Source: Lasiosphaeris hirsuta (taxonomy: Eukaryota > Ascomycota > Sordariomycetes > Sordariales > Lasiosphaeriaceae). Taken from it: 64,000 nucleotides of DNA. The position numbers and the translations under genes were made by a program. Below the pieces are notes generated by a model. That model made no database searches, had not been told where the DNA came from, and saw only the letters and a list, made by a program, of their open reading frames with translations. The stretch lies in NCBI GenBank assembly GCA_030549175.1, contig JAUKUA010000006.1:3038001-3102000 (forward strand), read 5' to 3'. Positions 60,130 through 64,000 of this stretch are shown here, piece after piece; position 1 is the stretch's first letter, and each line of letters opens with the position of its first letter.

Positions 60130-61080
60130 TACATGTTAATACAGGCCGTTTCTTCAGCCTCCCGAGTTTTGGAGTTACAGATCAGGAAGCCAGTTATCCC
60201 AATCAACCTCCATTTGAGAGGTCCTGAAGACGAGTTGGGTGAAGTCGAAACCAAAGGTGTGTTGGGCGTGGTCGTCGACGTATTGGAAGGCATCTCCTTG
60301 CTCGCATGGCCGGTGGAGGGGTGACGAGAAGAGGAGGAAGAGGATGGGGGACCAGGGCGATCCCTGGGGGAGGCCGTCGTTGGACTTGTGGTTACCACCA
60401 GCCCAGCGGAAGGGAGTATCTCCTGTTATGGCAATACGAGGCGGACAGGGAGACAAGTTGTGCTGGCCAGCGCTGGCCCTCAAGGACCATTGCTAGGACA
60501 TCGGAGCGGGTGGAGGGATACGCGCCATCCACATCAAACGTTGCGACGATCGAGTGGAAGCCGCAGCGTGCTGCTGTTTCCACGTCATGAACCAGTGCAA
60601 GCACCAGATCGGACGCGGAGCGAGTCGGGACTGATCCCGCTCCGGCCCCGGACAGCAGACCATGCTCGAAAGCGGCGGAGGTCATTCGGTAGGCAAAGAG
60701 TCTTTCGAACCCTTTGCTGTGGACGGGGAAGAGGGTGATGGGTCTCCACCCTTTGAAGGCATGTGGGTCCCTGCCCGGCTTGGGCAGGGTGACGACGGTG
60801 GCATTTTTGAACGCTTGTGGGAGGTGGCCGAGACTGAGGATCCCTGCTGCAAGGGCGCATAGGTGTTGGCGGTAAGTGTTCGGGACGTCGAGTTCTTTGC
60901 CGTCGGGGCCCTTCGGGTTGCTCCACAGCTCCCGGAGGGAGCTCAGGGGGATGTGGTCGGGGCCGGGTGTGTCCGCCCTGCCGACTTCTTTGGAGTTGGT
61001 GGCTTCGTCCACCTGTCGTCTGTTGAATTCCCGTCGTGCGTGACGGCAGGCCTTCTTGAAGCCGGCGGGGTTGGAGTCCC
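60130..61080 (-). mobile_element. Non-LTR (LINE-type) retrotransposon fragment, reverse-transcriptase domain, broken
   Basis: Minus-strand sequence encodes a reverse-transcriptase core. One frame (61012-60392) has DTPGPDHIPLSSL, KNATVVTLPKPGRD, GWRPITL, FERLFAYRM and ATFDVDGAYPST. The other frame (60483-60175) has GLPQGSPWSPILFLLF and the catalytic YVDD. The two join across a frame change near 60400-60440. No endonuclease, gag-like ORF, poly-A end or target-site duplication is seen, so both ends are truncated. It belongs with Tad/LINE-like fungal elements; the exact clade cannot be set by eye. Confidence 0.8.
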
Positions 61081-61180
61081 TGAGAGTGGCGAGGTCATTG
61101 GTCCCACCATGGTATCCTCTTGGGGCGGAGTCCTAGCTAGGCGGCACCTCCCATCATCGCCGCCATTGCTACAGCAGTTC

Positions 61181-62225
61181 TTTCCGCGAGGAGTGTCTGT
61201 GTCGCTATTTGGACTACCGTTTTTGGCTAGCGTGGACCTGCCATTTTCATAAGCTTTTGAGAACCCTCCTTGTACCCCTCCAATGGCTTCCTCACGCATC
61301 CCACTTCACAGATCCCAGCTTCAACGCTTCGCCATGGCATCAATTGCATCGAGACCGCTGCCGGTATCTCTATCGGCTACATCCACGCCGGTATCGCCTT
61401 CATCGGCGTCCACTATGCCTACTTCGGTTGAATCGAAGCAAGGTGACGATCTTGGCACCGTGCGATTTACTAATGTGCAAGATCTACTCAATGCGATCGA
61501 TCACGCGGCTAGGGATTCCCTTACCATCACAAGTACAGCATTACCCTCCCGTCTTTATATAATATACTAGTTATTTAGATGTATCTCTTAATCGTTTCAC
61601 CGAAATCAATTATATGTGAGAGGAGCAAGGCTGCAAGTTCCGCTTCCGTGATTACGACAGCAATTCCCGGATTCTTATTATCACGATCCCAACTAGCCTT
61701 CATGAGCAACTCCACAAAGGGTTATATAACGAGTATATCAGGCAGGTTCACAAAAGGAGTTGGAAAAATATTGCTAGTGAAACATTTCTTACACAACAAG
61801 GTCATTCTGGACGAAGTAGTAAAGAGGGTGATTCGGCTGGTGGCCCAAAGCCTGAACGAGCTACTAAAGGTGCCTGGCCAACACTTGTTATCGAGGCGGG
61901 AGTTTCTCAGACGTTGCGGCAATTACTTATCACTATGCAGCGGTGGTTTTCTATGTCAAACCACGAGGTTAAGATTGTTATTCTTACCAAGTTTGATAGT
62001 ACCAAAATCCTTTTAGAGGAGTGGGAGGAGAAGTGGCAGTTCGCCCTGGAGCTACCACAACGCGACGCTCTCTTCAACATCCACAGCCTGTGCTTAGACA
62101 AAGCATTACCATTACCCAAAACACCACTACCAACCCGATATCGTATAATGTCACTTGAGGTACATTGGTACTCTCATTCCGGCTTCTCTTCCTTAGAGAT
62201 CCGAGCCCTGGGGAGGGAGATATAG
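61181..62225 (+). pseudogene. Degenerate gene of a repeated, lineage-specific family, copy 1
   Basis: The first part is open from an ATG at 61283 (MASSRIPLHR, then a Ser/Thr/Pro-rich stretch, then TVRFTNVQDLLNAIDHAARD) and may splice near 61531-61577. A second part is in frame from the TGA at 61617-61619 onward: QGCKFRFRDYDSNSRILIITI, LHEQLHKGLYNEY, GGPKPERATKGAWPTLVIEAG and MQRWFSMSNHEVKIVILTKF. The TGA at 61617 could come from CGA by one C-to-T change. I recognise the general look of an uncharacterised protein family that is expanded in Chaetomiaceae-type genomes (memory, not a search). No function is known to me. A shortened copy lies about 1.1 kb downstream. Confidence 0.6.
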
Positions 62226-62318
62226 TTTTTGGCGTTCAAGAACTAGAGGAGTGCGTGGAAGATGTCTGGGCTCAAGTGTAGATTAGTAGCCAATCAAGTT
62301 CGGCATAGCGACATAGAA

Positions 62319-63040
62319 ATTCCACGAGGATTGTCTATGTCGCTGTTTAGAATGCTGTTTTTAGCTAGTATGGACCTACCATTTTCACAAGCTTTGAGGG
62401 CCCTCCCTATACCCCTTTAATAACTTCCCCCTGTACCCCACTTCACGGATCCCAACTTTAACAACGCTCCGCCATGGTATTAATTACATCGAGGCCGCCG
62501 GCGCCGGTATCTCCATCAGCTGTATCTACTATACCTACTTCGGTAGAATCGAAGACATATAACGATCCCTAGACCGTGTAATTTACTAATGTATAAGATC
62601 TCTTCAGCGTAATTAATAATACTAATGTAGATTTCCTTACTGTCATTAGCATAATATAACCCTCTTATTTCTATATAATATATTAATTATTTAGACGTCT
62701 CACCTAGTCATCTTACCGAAATCGAGCGTAAGCGAGAGAAGCGGCGCCGGAAGTTCCGTTTTCGCCGCAATAATAGCAATTCCCGGATCTTAATCATCAC
62801 CATCCCAACCGATCTACACGAGACCCTTCACTTAGAACTTTATATACGGTATTATAGTCAGCTTGTCTAGAATAATAAGGAGATCAGTTAGAGAGATATA
62901 GGTTCTACAACACTTCGACAACAAGGCCATCTTGGAGGAGACGGCGGAGAAGGCGATTCGACAGGCGGTCCAAAGCCGGAACGTGTAGGAATAGGCAAGT
63001 GGCTAACACTAGTTACAGAGGTCTTCCTGAACGCCGAATC
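62319..63040 (+). pseudogene. Degenerate copy 2 of the same family, more AT-shifted
   Basis: Aligns by eye with 61181-61910, from TTCC-CGAGGA to a diverged GGCTAACACTAGTTA. A readable piece is LTEIERKREKRRRKFRFRRNN, followed by SRILIITIPTDLHE and GGDGGEGDSTGGPKPERV, with several stops between. Most differences from copy 1 are transitions that lower GC, the pattern left by repeat-induced point mutation. Not a working gene. Confidence 0.6.
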
Positions 63041-64000
63041 TTGAGATCCCGGGCCACGAGTGAATGCGGAGATAGTCGTGCTTCCCAGTGAGGACTTCGG
63101 GCCAGAAATAGTATAAAAAATCACAAATTGACGAAGGGTGGTCTTGGTACGTTCCTAGGTGCTGCGATCACAGAGATCGATTGACTTATTTGAAATGCCA
63201 AATATTGTCAACATGGCGGGTTCGAAGAGAAGGTCGGACCATGAGCCGTTGAGCAAGATGTCGGCACGAGTTAAGTTCTCCCCATGGTAAGACTCGGGTA
63301 CATTGATACCGATGGTTGTAGCGAGCCTTGATGTGCTTGGGCGTTGGTACAATTCATTCGTGTTGAGAAGGGTTGTGAGACAAGGGACATGGAGCCCACA
63401 CCTAGAAGCTCCAACTCCGAGTTACTTCTAGGTAATTGACTCTGCTGGGAACAAAGCAATGAAATATCTGCACGGCATTAGTAGTAGGCAAAGGCCACCT
63501 TGATTTTAACCATGAAGCTTATAGTCTGAGCTGGCCGATTTGAACTGTAGCCAGGGCAAGTTGATCGGCCACTCGAACTCCATGTGACATGGCGGGGGAG
63601 TGCAGATGGAGAGCTGTGCATCTCCTGGGGACTGTGGACTACTTTCTGGATGCGAATAACAGTAAGTCTGCGGTTACTGAAGACCAATGAAGAATACTTA
63701 TTGGAAACATCTTACGGGTAGCTATCTGAGAAAAGATGGTCATGTCGCGGTGCCGTTTAGACTTTTTCTCGATCGTCGATGACCTGGCTCGCTTGCCGCA
63801 ATATATGACTTCGCTGCTTTTACCGGCTAACTTTCTCTTGTTGACTCTATTATCGATGTTGCGCTTGAATTTCCTATCAGATACTATCATTAACCACCCT
63901 TTTGCCAAGAGCACATGCGAGTACAAAGTCTGAGAGAGGTAAGGTAGTAGGTAGGTAGGTGCCCCAGAAATTGTAATATATATTTCAAGGCCGGGAAGGG
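63041..64000. other. Right-edge region, no gene recognised
   Basis: Short minus-strand open frames exist (for example NVPESYHGENLTRADILLNG within 63155-63352, and a Lys/Arg-rich frame 63639-63926). They have no motif I can name and could be remains of a decayed gene or of an element continuing past the edge. A GTAG/GTAGGTAGGTAG tract lies near 63945-63960. Confidence 0.4.

Overview
The window is nuclear DNA of a filamentous ascomycete. Genes carry short GT-AG introns (about 49-167 nt, often with a CTAAC/CTGAC-like branch site), intergenic gaps are GC-balanced, and two tRNA genes have introns. The mix of products, the expanded gene family at the right end and the RIP-like decay of repeats suggest Sordariomycetes, probably Sordariales (Chaetomiaceae-like). 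That placement is inference and was not searched.

Left part (1-26 kb), mostly housekeeping: the N-terminus of a copper P-type ATPase running off the left edge (1-853, -); sulfite reductase flavoprotein subunit MET10 (3352-6579, +); tRNA-Tyr and tRNA-Met with introns; mitochondrial hydroxyacid-oxoacid transhydrogenase (7585-9217, +); a small GPI-anchored secreted protein (9486-10169, -); exocyst SEC3 (11410-15705, -); kinetochore NDC80 (16959-19302, -); peroxin PEX14 (19857-21126, +); an HSL-type alpha/beta hydrolase (22410-23957, +); and a DHCR24-like FAD sterol reductase (24425-26001, +). SEC3 and the sterol reductase each need one extra base in a homopolymer to stay open, which points to assembly undercalls or recent inactivation.

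Middle accessory block (26-37 kb): a HeLo-domain protein with a kinase-like domain lacking catalytic residues (26360-28399, -) is divergent from a decayed STAND-type NACHT/ankyrin receptor (29009-33390, +), followed by a patatin-like phospholipase (34887-36491, +). The patatin gene lies between two related, TA-flanked MITEs (33565-33982 and 36899-37188). HeLo, NACHT-ankyrin and patatin are all domain types of fungal allorecognition and programmed cell death, so this looks like an incompatibility-type island. It is the most interesting part of the window.

Right part: a CAX-type Ca2+/H+ antiporter (39412-41190, +); an 8.8-kb stretch with no recognisable gene; a four-finger C2H2 factor (49974-51410, +); a DsbA/FrnE-like thioredoxin-fold protein (53026-53888, +); TFIIE beta (54837-55760, -); cytochrome b5 (56570-57207, -); and F-actin capping protein alpha (58262-59414, -). 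From about 59.98 kb the sequence turns into repeats: a MITE fragment, a broken non-LTR reverse transcriptase (-), and two degenerate direct copies of one gene family about 1.1 kb apart, the second more AT-shifted (RIP-like). No gene is recognised in the last kilobase.
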